DNA from: Dipteronia dyeriana
Taxonomy: Eukaryota; Streptophyta; Magnoliopsida; Sapindales; Sapindaceae
Assembly: GCA_032871835.1 (NCBI GenBank)
Contig: CM065302.1
Span: 1,673,094-1,737,093 of the forward strand
Reading direction: 5' to 3'
Length of the DNA stretch: 64,000 bases
Shown here: in pieces, positions 45,470-57,300 of the stretch
How the letters are laid out: each line of letters starts with the position of its first letter
Position numbering within the stretch: position 1 is the first letter of the stretch
The notes under the pieces: model-generated
Told to the model about the DNA's origin: nothing
The model's input: the letters and a program-made list of their open reading frames with translations, nothing else
Database searches by the model: none
Position numbers and translations under genes: made by a program

Positions 45470-48400
45470 TCATAAAAACACATCATGTTTTAGAGGCTTG
45501 GTGAAAATGTCAGCAACTTGATCATATGTCCTGCAAGAGACTAGTTCCACCTCCTTATTCTTCACATGCTCTCTGATGAAATGATACCGCGTATCGATAT
45601 GTTTGCTTCTTTCATGGAATACTGGATTCTTTGCTAGCGCAATCGCTGACCGATTGTCGATGTAGACCTCTGTGGGATTATCTTGTGGAAATTCCAAGTA
45701 CTGCAACACATTCCTAATCCAGATACCATGACAAACAGCTGAACAGGCAGCAACGTACTCAGTTTCACATGATGACAGTGTCACAATGGCTTGCTTTTTG
45801 GATGACCATGTGAACGTTGTATCTCCCATAAAAAACGTAAAGTCTGTCGTGCTTTTACGTTCATCCAGATCTCTTCCCCAATCACTGTCTGAATAGCCAA
45901 TCAACCTGCAATCTTCACATTTGGTATAAAATATACCATCATCAATTGTACCTTTTATGTAGCGAAGTATCCTCTTTGCAGCATTTAGGTGAGACTGGTC
46001 AAGAGTCTCTATGTATCTGCTGACTAGTCTAACTCCATAAAGTATATCTGGCCTGGTACACGTCAAGTATCTCAGGCTTCCAACCAAGCTCTTGAAATGG
46101 GTTGGATCAACATCTTCTCTTTCATTCTTTCTTAACTCTAATCCTGTTTCTACTTGAGTTGTGACAGGATTGTATTTTTCCATATCAAATCTCTTCAGAA
46201 TTTCTTTTGCATAGATACTCTGGGAGATGAAGATACCTTTTTCGCTTTGCACAACTTCAATATCAAGAAAATAAGCCATTAGACCAATGTCAGTCATCTC
46301 AAATTCTTTCACCATTCTCCGTTTGAAATCTTCAAACATGGCTGGATTGTTGTTGGTGAAGATCAAGTCATCAACATATAGGCATGCATATAGCAGGCTT
46401 CCATCAGTCTCCTTCCTCAAATATAGTGCATGCTCATACGGACATTTCCCGAATCCATTCTCTTGAAAGTAATCATCAATCCTCATGTTCCATGCACGGG
46501 GTGCTTGCTTCAAACCATATAAGCTTTCTTCAGTCTGCAAACTTTATCTTCATTGCCTTTCTGCACATATCCAGGTGGTTGTTCCACATAGACTTCTTCT
46601 TCAAGAAAGTCATTCAGGAATGCTGACTTTACATCAAGTTGGTAAATTTTCCAACTCTTCTGGGCTGCCAATGATATTAGCAATCTAATGGTCTCTAGTC
46701 TGGCAACCGGGGTAAATACTTCTCCATAATCAACTCCTTCTTTCTGTTTGTAGCCTTTCGCTACAAGTCTTGTCTTGTATCTCTGGACTTCTCCTTTCAC
46801 ATTCCTTTTGGTCTTGTAGACCCATTTTACTCTGATGGTTTTTCGACCTTTTGGGAGATTAGTCAACTCCCATGTCTTGTTCTTTTCAATGGATCGAATC
46901 TCTTCATCCATTGCACTTCTCCATTTTCCTTCTTGGTCAGCCTCTTCAAAACTAACTGGATCACTTGTCATCAGCAGACAATACAAAGTAATGTCTTCTT
47001 CCACCTGTTCTGTATTTTCATACAGATCTTTTAGGCTACGTGTCCCTTTAGGCATCATATCTAAAAAATCACGTTCAATCGGTGATGGAGAATCATACCT
47101 TTGTGGTGAAGGGGAACCACGTTGAGGAGTCTGCTGATTTCTGAGTATTTATGGCTATGTAGCCAATTCTCTTGTCTCTTCTTCAGATATCAACTTTGCA
47201 CTTCTGGAAGCTTTGTTCTGATCCCATTTCTAGGATTCATTTTCTTCAAAAATGAAATGACATCCCTGCTGAAGATTACTTTATTGGTGATGGGGTTGTA
47301 TAGCCGGTAACCCATAGTTTTATCACTGTATCCAACCAGGATACACTGTATCCAACCAGGATACACTTTTCTCCTTTATCTTCAAGCTTCGTTCTTCTTG
47401 CTTCTGGGACCTTGATGTAGGTAATGGAGCCAAAAACTATAAGATGGCTCACACTTGGTTTGTGAGTGCTCCATGCTTCTTGCGGTGTCTTTGTATTAAG
47501 ACTCTTCGTAGGACATCTGTTTTGTAGATATACCGCACACAAGACTGCTTCAGCCCAAAAACTCTTAGGCATGTTTTTATCCTTTAACATGCTTCTGACC
47601 ATGTTAAGGATTGTCGATTCTTCCTTTCAGCTACACCGTTTAACTAAGGAGTATAAGCTGGTGTAAACTGATGTATGATTCCTTGTTGCTTAAGGAATTC
47701 CTAGAAAGCACCTGCAGTGTATTCTCCATATTGATCTGATCTCAGTGTTTTGATGTAGTAGCCACTTTATTTTTCTACAAGAGTTTTGAACTCTTTAAAG
47801 TAATCAAATACTTCATATTTCCTTTTTAGGAAATAAACCCAAGTCTTTCTGCTGTAGTCGTCAATGAAGGTGAGAAAGTATTGATTCTGTCCATTTGATA
47901 CTGGCGTCAATGGACCACACACATCTGTGTGAACGAGCTCAAGTGGCATGGTTGCTTTCCAATTTGCCTCCTTTTCTAAGCTATTTCTGTGTTGTTTACT
48001 GAGAACACAGCTTTCACACATCTCATTTGGGTGATGGATGTTTGGCAATCCTTTCACCATCTTCTTACTTCCCATTTGCTTTAAACTTTCAAAATTGAGA
48101 TGTCCATACCTTAGATGCCACAACCAGTCTTTGTCATCGATGATGGTTGTCAAACATCTTAGCGTATCATGATGAATTGCCAGAGGGAACATCCTATTCT
48201 TCCTCATCTGGACTCGGGTAACCAGCTTTCCTCGAGCATCTATGATGGTGAGTTGCATATTTTGAAGGCTAATATGGTAGCCTTTCTCCAAGAGTTGTCC
48301 GAGACTTAGGATGTTTGTCTTCATGTCTGGAACATAATAGACATTTGAGATGAAAGCATGATCTCCATTCTTCTACTTGATCGTGACATCTCCTCTTCCT

Positions 48401-49632
48401 TGGACATGGATTTTAGAGAAGTTGCCAAATGAGATTTCTCCGTGAACTTTCTCATCAAGTTCAGTGAATAAGTCTTTTCTGCCAGTCATATGGTTGCTGG
48501 CTCCAGAATCAAGAAACCAAACATTTTGGTTTTGATATGTTGAGTGGTGTGCCATCAACATTGACGATTCTCCTTCAACTTGCTCTTTCTTTGCAAAGTT
48601 AGAATTTTCATTTACCTCATTTGGCGGGCTTCTGCACTTGTTGCTATAGTGGCCATATTTGTGGCAGTTATAGCATTGAACATTTCTTTTGTCAATGTTC
48701 GGACAGTTGTTGTACCCGTCTCTTCTTTCTCGTCCTCTTCCTCGTGGGACATAGTTCTGTTGTCCATGTCCTCCTCTGTTTGCGTCTCTTCCTCCTCTAC
48801 CTCTACTCTTGGTTTCAGTATTTCCTGAACCTCTTCCACTAGGTCCTCTACCTCGTTCTCTTCCTTGTTGTGAGGTCCCCCCTTGCTCATATCTTTTTTC
48901 ATTGAGGGAGAGCTTTGACTGGAGAGCTTGCTCCAATACTCTATCATCATTTCTTCTTGTGACTTTCTGCTCATGGGCTTGCAATGATCCCACAAGTTCT
49001 TCAACAGACATCGTCTCCAGATCTTTTATTTCTTCCAGTGCCATAACTATGAAGTCAAACTTTGGATCTAATGATCGTAAATTTTTTTCTGAAATTCTCA
49101 TGTCTGTGAGAGTTTCTCCATTTCTTCTTAGCTGATTCGCAACGACCATAACTCGTGTATAGAACTCAGCAATAGATTCACTAGATTTCATTCGTAAGGA
49201 TTCGAACTCACCTCATCGAGTTTGAAGACGGATACTTTTCACTTTGTCAGCACCTTTGTAGGTTTTGAGAAGGGTGTCCCAAACATCTTTTGACGACTTA
49301 GCGGATGCTATGATCTCGAACGTTGCTTCGTCTAGCCCTTGATAGATTATAGACTTTGCTTTACAATCCCTCTTTCGATCGGCTTTGAGAGTCGATATTT
49401 GAGCTTCTGTCATGGTTCCTTCAGCTTATTTGGATTCATCTTCTGTATATCCATCTTCCACAATATCCATAACATCTTGAGAGCCTAGTAAAGCTCTCAT
49501 TTGTATGCACCAATTATCATAATTGTCTTTGGTGAGCTTCGGGATGACAACATGTGCGTTACCGTTGGCTATCGAGACTTGAAATGCGTAGATCACAAAT
49601 ATGGAGTCCGAATTTGCAAAACATGAGTGCAC
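45470..49632 (-). pseudogene. copia gag-pol polyprotein, broken
   Basis: Order on minus. Gag: KLTKDNYDNWCIQMRALLG, then LLKTYKGADKVKSIRLQT and LRSLDPKFDFIVMALEEIKD. Zinc knuckle CYNCHKYGHYSNKC (about 48660). Protease DSGASNHM. Pre-integrase HHCC (HLRYGHLNFESL ... CESCVLSKQHR). Integrase core with HTDVCGPLTP, a second-Asp region (RSDQYGEY), and NGVAERKNR. Reverse transcriptase [53 protein letters not shown]. RNase H YSDSDWGRDLDERKST, SSCETEYVA, YIDNRSAIALAKNP. Breaks: stops at 49426, about 49211, 48373 and in 47640-47770, and a frameshift at about 46520. An 18-base tandem repeat (TATCCAACCAGGATACAC, 47320-47357) adds six residues. It cannot make a full protein. Confidence 0.93.
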
Positions 49633-50150
49633 TGTTGCGTCCGGAATGGTCCAAAACCTTGGAAACCAGTCCGAAACGAGCGGTCAAACTTTTTGGAAAA
49701 GTCAACCAAAGATAACGAAATATTCCTTTGACTGACGGAATATTCCGTCGTTAGTGACGTCAGCAACCCGTGAATAGTGATAGGGTCTTCGAGTCGGATT
49801 CCGGGTCGGCCAGCAGCAACCGAATACCGGGTCGGTTATCCGGTCGGATATGGTACCAGGTTGATGGATCGGACTTCGGGTCGGATCCTGCAAAACGGGC
49901 GAGGAAGACGATCGGCGCGTGTTGGTGGCACGTCGGGATGGTGCTGCACGTGGACGGCGCGTGAGTTTACTCTCCAACGTATGTCGGCGTGTGCGGCCTC
50001 TCTGGTGCTCCGATTTGAATGGCGTTTTCACCGTTGAACTCCTGACGATGTGTAGAACACTCTGGTATGATCAAAAATGGATTATTATCACTTTGATTTC
50101 TGGGCGAATTCAACTTCGACCTCTGTTCTTCGAGTTTCTGATTCTCCTGA
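49633..50150 (-). other. copia 5' untranslated region
   Basis: Between primer site and gag; GC-richer (ACCGGGTCGG, TCGGATTCCGGG motifs on plus). The open frames here have no family features. Confidence 0.7.
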
Positions 50151-50162
50151 GCTCTGATACCA
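50151..50162 (-). other. copia primer binding site
   Basis: Minus TGGTATCAGAGC, one base after the LTR end; complementary to initiator tRNA-Met. Confidence 0.88.
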
Positions 50163-50163
50163 C

Positions 50164-50497
50164 TGTTGGTGGGATGGTATGGTTTGAGGTCACTTGTGGT
50201 GCACCTCTGAGAGAGAATTCGAACACAAACAATAAAAGAAGAAGCTTTTCTTATATCTCTCTATATTTCATTCACCACTCCACATATTTTCAATACAATC
50301 TTCATCCCTTTATATAGGAAAATGGGATGAGCTAAACTGCAAACAAAATAAATGCAAAACAATGAAGCCAAATGTGTGGTTAGGAAGCAGCTGGGAGTTG
50401 GAGGTGGTTGGAGCCATATCAATGGCCGGTTTCTAGAAGTGGGCGGCAAGGTAGTTGGCTGAAAGTGGTTGGCTGAGGTCAAGTTTATTTTTCAAAA
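50164..50497 (-). repeat. copia 5' LTR
   Basis: TGTTGGTGGG to TTTTTCAAAA; the terminal CA has mutated to AA. It is followed by target duplication CCTTC. Confidence 0.93.
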
Positions 50498-50945
50498 CCT
50501 TCAACTTCGCAATGATATCAGCTATGCGAACTTCCTTATCATTGAAATCAAGTCCCAACGCTGTACCCATATCTATGACCTTAGAAATCTCCTTCTCGAG
50601 GATCCAAGACATCTTATACTTAAAGCTCCTTTGTCTTCATTCCATGACCTTTCACAGCAAGACAAAAATCCCTAACGTTCCTCATATTTGAAATGTTGAG
50701 GACTTCATCATTGCTAGCCCACTCCACAGGAATCGAAGGCAACTCCATTACATGATCATAAGGCCTCTCCACCACAAAGCAAACGTGAGAATTGCTGCTC
50801 TCCTTCTCAATGCCTACCCCTCTGCTCTTGGATTGACAAGAGTTTAGCCCAAAATTCAATCCCATAGCAACCTTCAATCTATTTTCATTAAAAATCAGAC
50901 CCATCATGCTTATTGATACAGGCCTGGATCATGACGGGTCTTCTA
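50498..50945 (-). pseudogene. LINE ORF1-like fragment, right piece
   Basis: Minus-strand residues MMGLIFNENRLKVAMGLNFG and SWILEKEISKVIDMGTALGL, then DFNDKEVRIADIIAKL, resemble the linker between the zinc-knuckle and endonuclease regions in plant LINE or LINE-derived proteins (the form EVAKVIEMGVALGFDFNGKE). There are one or two stops. It sits at the break of the segmental duplicate and was itself split by the copia insertion. Confidence 0.6.
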
Positions 50946-51060
50946 ATATTGTATACATAACATGCATGAAATTACACACCCAATTGATCAGTAACTGTGA
51001 TTTGATTTTTGATGAATCATTGGGTAATTTATATAATACCGATTATGTCGATTAAATATG
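50946..51060. repeat. segmental duplication, copy 2, right part
   Basis: Resumes homology to 6820-6905: ACACACCCAATTGATCA, TGTGATTTGATTTTTGATGA, ATCATTGGGTAAT. Confidence 0.8.
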
Positions 51061-51250
51061 CAGAATCAGGTTGATAATTAATTTGTGGGTTTAATTATTT
51101 TAATGAATTGGATTAATTATATATTGAGATTGCTCAAAAATAAGAAAAAAAATTGTATATTGAGATTATATTTTATAACCTAATTATAATGATTAAAAAA
51201 TATCACCCAATGTTGCATTTGTCTATTTGAACACATCTTGTTTTGGGCAG
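51061..51250. other. AT-rich spacer
   Basis: Nothing recognised. Confidence 0.5.
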
Positions 51251-51672
51251 AACATTTTTGACCTCCTGATAAATTAATACTTTTGCATGGAATTATTAGA
51301 AATACTTTATTTTATTTATGTAATAAATTTGAGGTCATTACTATAGAGTTGCAAAAGTCGGAGAATTTTGAATAAAAATTATGAAACACTTTTCTAGATG
51401 CAAAATGTTATTTCCACATAAAAATATTAGAATTACTTTATTTATCTGTGCAGTAAATTTGAGGTCATATCTAGATAGTAACGTAAATCATTATTTTATA
51501 GTGTTTAGTAATGAAATTTTGAATGGATATTAAGACTTAAGAGACATGTATTGTAATACAGAATGTAATCTTACGCAAAATCTTTTGTATGGATATATTA
51601 GAAATACTGTTATTTATTTAGTAAATTTACGATCATTTCTAGATAGTTGTGAAAATCATCATTTTTATATAG

Positions 51673-52135
51673 GTTAAAACATCTCCGATGTAAAAGTGGT
51701 TTGTATGTCAAAAATTATTGACATGGTAATAATATCAAGAGACTTGCTTCTTATATGGCATAAACATAGACTTGATAGACAATCAACTCAAAATTTGATC
51801 TAAAAAAATACCTCTATTTAAAAAATAATTATTTTCAATAACGTGTCCAATTTTTTTACTTTTTTCTTCTTTATTTTATTTCCTTACCAAAATAGATGAA
51901 TAGTTAACGTCACTTTTAAATATTTGTTGAATCAACCTAAAAAACACATATGTAATAGACCGTCTGAAAGTAGACAATGATATTAACAATGTCTAATATT
52001 TGTTTGTCACATTAGCGAGGTTGAATATGCACATTGCATTGGAGATATCTTTTTTTAAAATAGATTGTCTATTTATCCTCCGTGACATCTTTTTTTTTTA
52101 CAAGTCACTCTTGCATTAGAGATGATCTCAATAAA
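51673..52135. mobile_element. MITE inserted in the satellite
   Basis: The left end has ACATCTCCGATGTAAAA and the right end (complement) GATCATCTCTAATGCAAGAG, in the CATCTCCAATG-type family also seen at 42995-44165. The interior is AT-rich without coding sequence. Confidence 0.55.
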
Positions 52136-52208
52136 GGATTTTTGAGTTAAATTATGATACTCGTGTTTTGATGGAGAATGCAATTTTACACAAAAACTTT
52201 TACATGGA

Positions 52209-53278
52209 TAGAGATTCACAGTTAGGGAATGAGGATGGATATAAGTCCCCTTATCCCCATCCTCACTTCCCAGACCCTTCCCACCATGCCCCATCATTTC
52301 CCCATTTGGAAAAAATGGAGATGGGGATTTTTAGAGGAGGTATATCCATCCTTATCCCCAGTTTTTCATTTTCTTCATTTTTTCCCGTTTTTTTTTTGTT
52401 TTCCCTGATCCCCTATTTCCCTGTTTCCCTGTTTCCCCATTTAACTAAAAATTACAAATTAAACTAAAAAACAAACAAACATTTCATTACAAATACAAAA
52501 TAAATTCCATTAATGTATTACAAATACAAAACAAAGTATTTCAAATGATTCAAAGTTTAAAACTAAACTAACTTCATATATGAAGTAATACAAACTGTTT
52601 TTTAACAAAAAAAACTTCACATAATAGATAATCTAAAGAGATTAACAGTCAATTCATTGTCAAGTACTTTGAAAAATCTCTAGGGTTAGGTTTTGAAGGG
52701 TTAGGTTTTGAAGGTAAAAAGAGTAAAATGTGTTTATATATCTAGGGTTTCAAAGAATAAAAATAAAAATAAAAATAAAATATATATTATAATTATATTT
52801 ATATATGTTTGGGGGGAATTGGGAAATGGGGATGGGGACCCCATTTTAATTTGGGGATGATTTTCATCCCCAGTTTCCCATTTTCTCCATTTTTCCCCAT
52901 TTTCCCCGTTTCCCCCGACCCTCCATTTTCCCGTTTCCCCATTTAACTAAAAATTACAAATTAAACTAAAAAACAAACAAGCATTTCATTACAAATACAA
53001 AATAAAATCCATTAATGTATTACAAATACAAAATAAAGTGTTTCAAATGATTTAAAGTTTAAAACTAAACCAATTTCATATGTGAAGTAATACAAACTGT
53101 TTTAACAAAAAAAACTTCACATAATAGATAATCTAAAGAGATTAACAGTCAACTCTAAGGTTAGGTTTTGAAAGTAAAAAGAGTAAATATTTTTATATGT
53201 TTAGAGTTTCAAAGAATAAAAATAAAAATAAAATAAGGGTATGGGAATTTAAAATCAGGGAAAAATTGTACATCTCTA
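52209..53278. mobile_element. non-autonomous hAT element with 8-bp target duplication
   Basis: Exact direct repeat TACATGGA at 52201-52208 and 53279-53286. The ends TAGAGATTCACAG and (complement) TAGAGATGTACAA are hAT-like. Interior: GGGGATGGGGA/CCCCAT-rich subterminal blocks (52240-52440 and 52810-52945) and a duplicated body (52440-52790 repeated at 52935-53230). It has no transposase, so it depends on another element. Confidence 0.85.
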
Positions 53279-53900
53279 TACATGGATCTATTTGAAATAG
53301 TACATTTTATTTATAGAGCCAATTTGATATCACTCTTCGACCGACCTAAAATCATAATTTTTATAATAGTTAGTAAGAAAATATTGAGTGACAATTAAGA
53401 AGCGTTTTTCTAAATGCAGAATGCCGTTTGACACAAAATATTTTGTATGAAACTATAAAAAATAATTTATCTTATTTATATAGCAAATTTTGGATCATTC
53501 TTATTTAGTCGTGAAAATCATCATTTTTATAGTGTACAGTGGTTAGTAAGAGAAGTTTGGATAGAAATATTCTGTTTTATTTATTTAGTAAATCTGGGAG
53601 TCTGGGACCATTCATTGACAGTCACGAAAATTATTAATTTTATAATGGTTAAAAAGGGAATTTTGTGTTGAAATTAAGATATGCGTGTATTTTGATGGAG
53701 GATGGAAAAAAAATTCACCAAACTAATAAAAATACTCCATTCTACGTGTATCAAATTTGGGGTAATTCCAAAATATTCACAAAATATTCAATTTTACAAG
53801 AGGTTTGTAAGGGGAATTTTGGTGAAATTTACAACCCGTATATTTTAGTGCAAAATATGGTTTTAATTAGAGTATAAACTTATTTTCACAACCTAATGGT

Positions 53901-54334
53901 AGGATGCATGACTTATCGAATCCAAGTTCCAACGAATTCACTCATTCACTCATTTCAGTTTGAAACCGAAATATTTATAATAAGAGTGTAAGGTTGCCTA
54001 GTGATAGTGTGATACAGAAAATATATTAGCAGCTAAAGGAGCAAAGTATAGCTCAACTAGACTCGACTCGAATGGTCAGGTTTATAATAAAAGTAATAAC
54101 ATTTCATGATACATTAATAGTATTCTAAATCGTACAAAACTTGCCAACCGAAGTGATTTAATTTGGCAGTAAAGAAGCTCATAAAAAATTGGTTCAAAAC
54201 TTGACAATTATCAAGATTATATCTACTGTTAATTTATTCACCTCTAACTGTGTCATAACTTATACTTGCTCACTTATTACTTGATATTCAAGATGAATTG
54301 AAAATGTCAAAAGAATGACAGGGTTTAAAATCCA
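53901..54334. other. spacer between satellite and BRF1 3' end
   Basis: No gene. It includes the BRF1 3' untranslated region at its right side. Confidence 0.5.
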
Positions 54335-57300
54335 TCATAACCACCAATCATCTTCAGCATAATTGCAAGTTTCATCTGCGTTTTCATCCATTTCATTTCC
54401 ATAATATGCTTCTCCATCCCCCTCGTTGTCATCGTAATTGTCTTCTGCCTCTTCTGGTTCATGCTCTTGGTTCCCACTTTTGGGCAACTTGTCATCATCA
54501 CTGTCTGCATGTGATTCAGTTCGTTGCTTCTTCGTACCCTCTGGAGCCACCTGCCAGGAAATTAAATGATCTCCACACCCAGTTCAGGATTATACCTTAT
54601 CAAAATCTACAGATGCAACCATGGATGCTTGCATAAAATTTTAAATTCCTACTCGGAAACCAAAATGTTGCAACTGTTAAATGCTTCCATGATATCTAAT
54701 TATTGACATCAACAGAAATTGGCAACAAACATTCAAAATTTTAGAAAAGGAAATACAGTCCAAGCGGTAGCGGATAATTAGCAATCTAAAAGAATGATGC
54801 ATGAAGAACAAATAGTTTCTGTTGGGATGAAACACCTATTGAATCCTGCATAAACCACTACCTCTTCCGTTATTTCATCCATTCATCTTTATAAACCATT
54901 ATTTAGTCTTCTATTACTACAAGCTTCTCTGATCTTCGATAAGTTAATTATTTCATGCTACCATTATACAAGATCAAGCACAATCTTTTTAAATAGAATG
55001 TCTACAATCAATCATAATATGCCAAATACATTAACACAAGTGTGAATACACTAAGAAGCTAATATTTCAATAAATGCATTCAAGAATAGGGAAAAGGAGA
55101 AAAAGATTGAACTTGAAAACAAATGGCACTAGCCACTAGGATAAAGAGAAACATACAGAGTCATCCTCAAAAAGATCCTTCAGTGCATCATAGTTGATTT
55201 TTGAGCCAAGTCTCTGGAAAGAAATCACATTCACAAAACCAAATCAATTCGACAAAGAAATTTAAAAACACGTGTACACATATGCTAACAAATGGACACA
55301 CCAAATGGCTATTTGCTTAAAAAATTGGTCAATTAAAATTATTCAAAGAGTAGGCTGTCATATAGCAAGTTAAGAAATTCAACACATATTCTTTTGACCC
55401 CATGTTTGTTTATCAAAGTCGTTGATCTCAAAAGTGAGTCTTATTAAAAATTCAGAAATTTGATAGGAGCTTGTCCAAAATTAGAAATGAGATTCAAAAC
55501 CAAGTAAATGTTTTCATTTTTAAAAAAAGTTGCAACCATTTTTTTCTCTGAAGTGAATTTTATTATCTATTGTTTCTCTTTCCATTGCAGAGAATTGGAA
55601 TGAAAGAGGAGTCAAGCTTTTGAATTGTTCTCGGAAAGAAAAGGGGTTTCAATCCGGTTGGGTACCTTTTTAGCCAGCATTTGGCGAGTGGCTTCTAAAG
55701 CAGTTGTAGCAGGACCAGAATTTCTTGCTTCTGCAGTTCGTTTCTGTTGCTTTTCCTGAAATACAAAATTTGAACAAAGTTTATCAATGGCAATACTTGT
55801 TTTTAAGAATAATATAGTCCAATGATTGAAATTTGAATAACAGACTTTTTATAGCAAATTAAAACCTCAAAAATAGAAATCAAATTAAAATGGAATACAT
55901 TCTAGCATAGTGGAACCATGGGTAAAATAAAAAAGATTACTTATATTTATAAATGTCTAGAAAATCACCTTTTTAGATTTTGCCACAGCAGCAGCAAGCT
56001 CCTGTGCAGCTTTCAATCCCTCTGGACAGTCCTTGTAATTGGCCTCAAACGCTTCTTTGGCAGCTGCTGCAGCTGCCTCCTTAGCTGCTTGTTCCTACAA
56101 CATTTCATAGCAACTGAGTTCCATGGCAGATCAATCATAAGCTAAACTTACCGCAATAGTAACAACAAAACAAATCATCAAAATATGTGCAATTGTGCTG
56201 TGTGTGTGTATGGTACGACGACCTGAAAACGAGCTGAAATTTATGACTATATTAACAAATTTATTGGGATTAAATTTATCCACTTAGGCACGATGTATGT
56301 GCCTCATATCAGGTAACAAGATTTATGAGGGCACAACAAGGGTAGTAGGTAAGTTTGTGCTCAGTATCTTAATAAAATCATGGGTTCAAAAATTTATGAT
56401 TCATGTCACCTCAAGGAATTCCCGATTCATTTCTTCCCAAATTATCTTTTTGTAACGCTTCTCCTCCTCATTATGAAGATAACCATCAACCTGTGAGACA
56501 AAACTGTAAGAAATTAGTAATGTTCCAAATAATGAGTTAATGAATTAAGATGGAAGTGCATAACTTAGTTAATTATAAATGAATACATAAAGGCAAACCG
56601 TAAATGCGTCAGAAAATAGTTTATAAACCACCAAATCAGCAGAAATGCAATTTAGAAAGATCATTTACGCACTTCATGTGGCTACACTTTTGGAAAAGGA
56701 GACAAAGCTAAAGTCTTACGGAAATGTTCCATTCTTGATTTGTTGTGGGTAAATTGGCAAGAGAGAAATAGTAGAATCTTTGAAGATAGACAATAGGAAG
56801 GCATCAATTGTTTGTGGGATAGAATCAAATTCTTGGCTTCTCTTTGGGCTTCCGTCTCCAAATAATTCCAAAATACTTCATTTTTGTATCCTTTTAAATT
56901 GGGATTCAGTTTTCGGGTAGCTTTGTTTTTTCTTTTCTAGTATAAAAATCTATATACTTGTTTTGTAGTACACAAAAGGTTTTTGAGTTGTGGACATTTT
57001 GTTCACCTCTGTTTCATGATTCTTTTATGAAATCGTTCTAATTTCTTATTAAAAGAAAAAAAAAACACCCTTCCATTTTTTTGAACATCTAATTAACAAT
57101 GAAAATTATCACAGATGAAAAGGAAAATAGTAAAACTGACAAGCATTTGTACCAAATATCATTGGAGATCTTTATTAGTAACCAATCCACCCAAAAGCTT
57201 AAGCTATTATGAAAGGGCCTAACAATATTATTTTAGTACTCTTAACATTACTCCTCGTGTGCAAGACCAACAGACTTGCCACGTGATCAAGCCCAAATAC

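Larger units (their letters stand above)
45082..50497 (-). mobile_element. Ty1/copia LTR retrotransposon with both LTRs
   Basis: 5.4 kb. LTRs 45082-45416 and 50164-50497; target duplication CCTTC at 45077-45081 and 50498-50502; primer site TGGTATCAGAGC (minus) at 50151-50162; polypurine tract AAGGGGGGA (minus) at 45417-45425. The internal gag-pol order (gag, protease, integrase, reverse transcriptase, RNase H) is that of copia. The LTRs differ by roughly 5 per cent by eye, and the coding frame has several stops and frameshifts, so it is an old, inactive copy. Confidence 0.95.
51250..53900. repeat. degenerate satellite, unit about 160-170 bp
   Basis: Repeated order of phrases: GCATGGA or GTATGGATAT, then TTAGAAATACTTTATTT, TTTGAGGTCAT or TTGGATCATTC, TAGATAGT, GAAAATCATCATTTTTATA, TTTTGAATGGATATTAAGA, and ATGCAGAATG or TACAGAATG. 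Units at 51250-51672, 52136-52208 and 53287-53880 belong to one array. It was later interrupted by a MITE (51673-52135) and a hAT element (52209-53278). Six to eight units remain. Confidence 0.75.

Noticed and set aside
48580..49135. Plus-strand Ser/Cys-rich frames opposite copia gag
   Set aside because: They are complements of the Arg/Gly-rich gag region on the minus strand.
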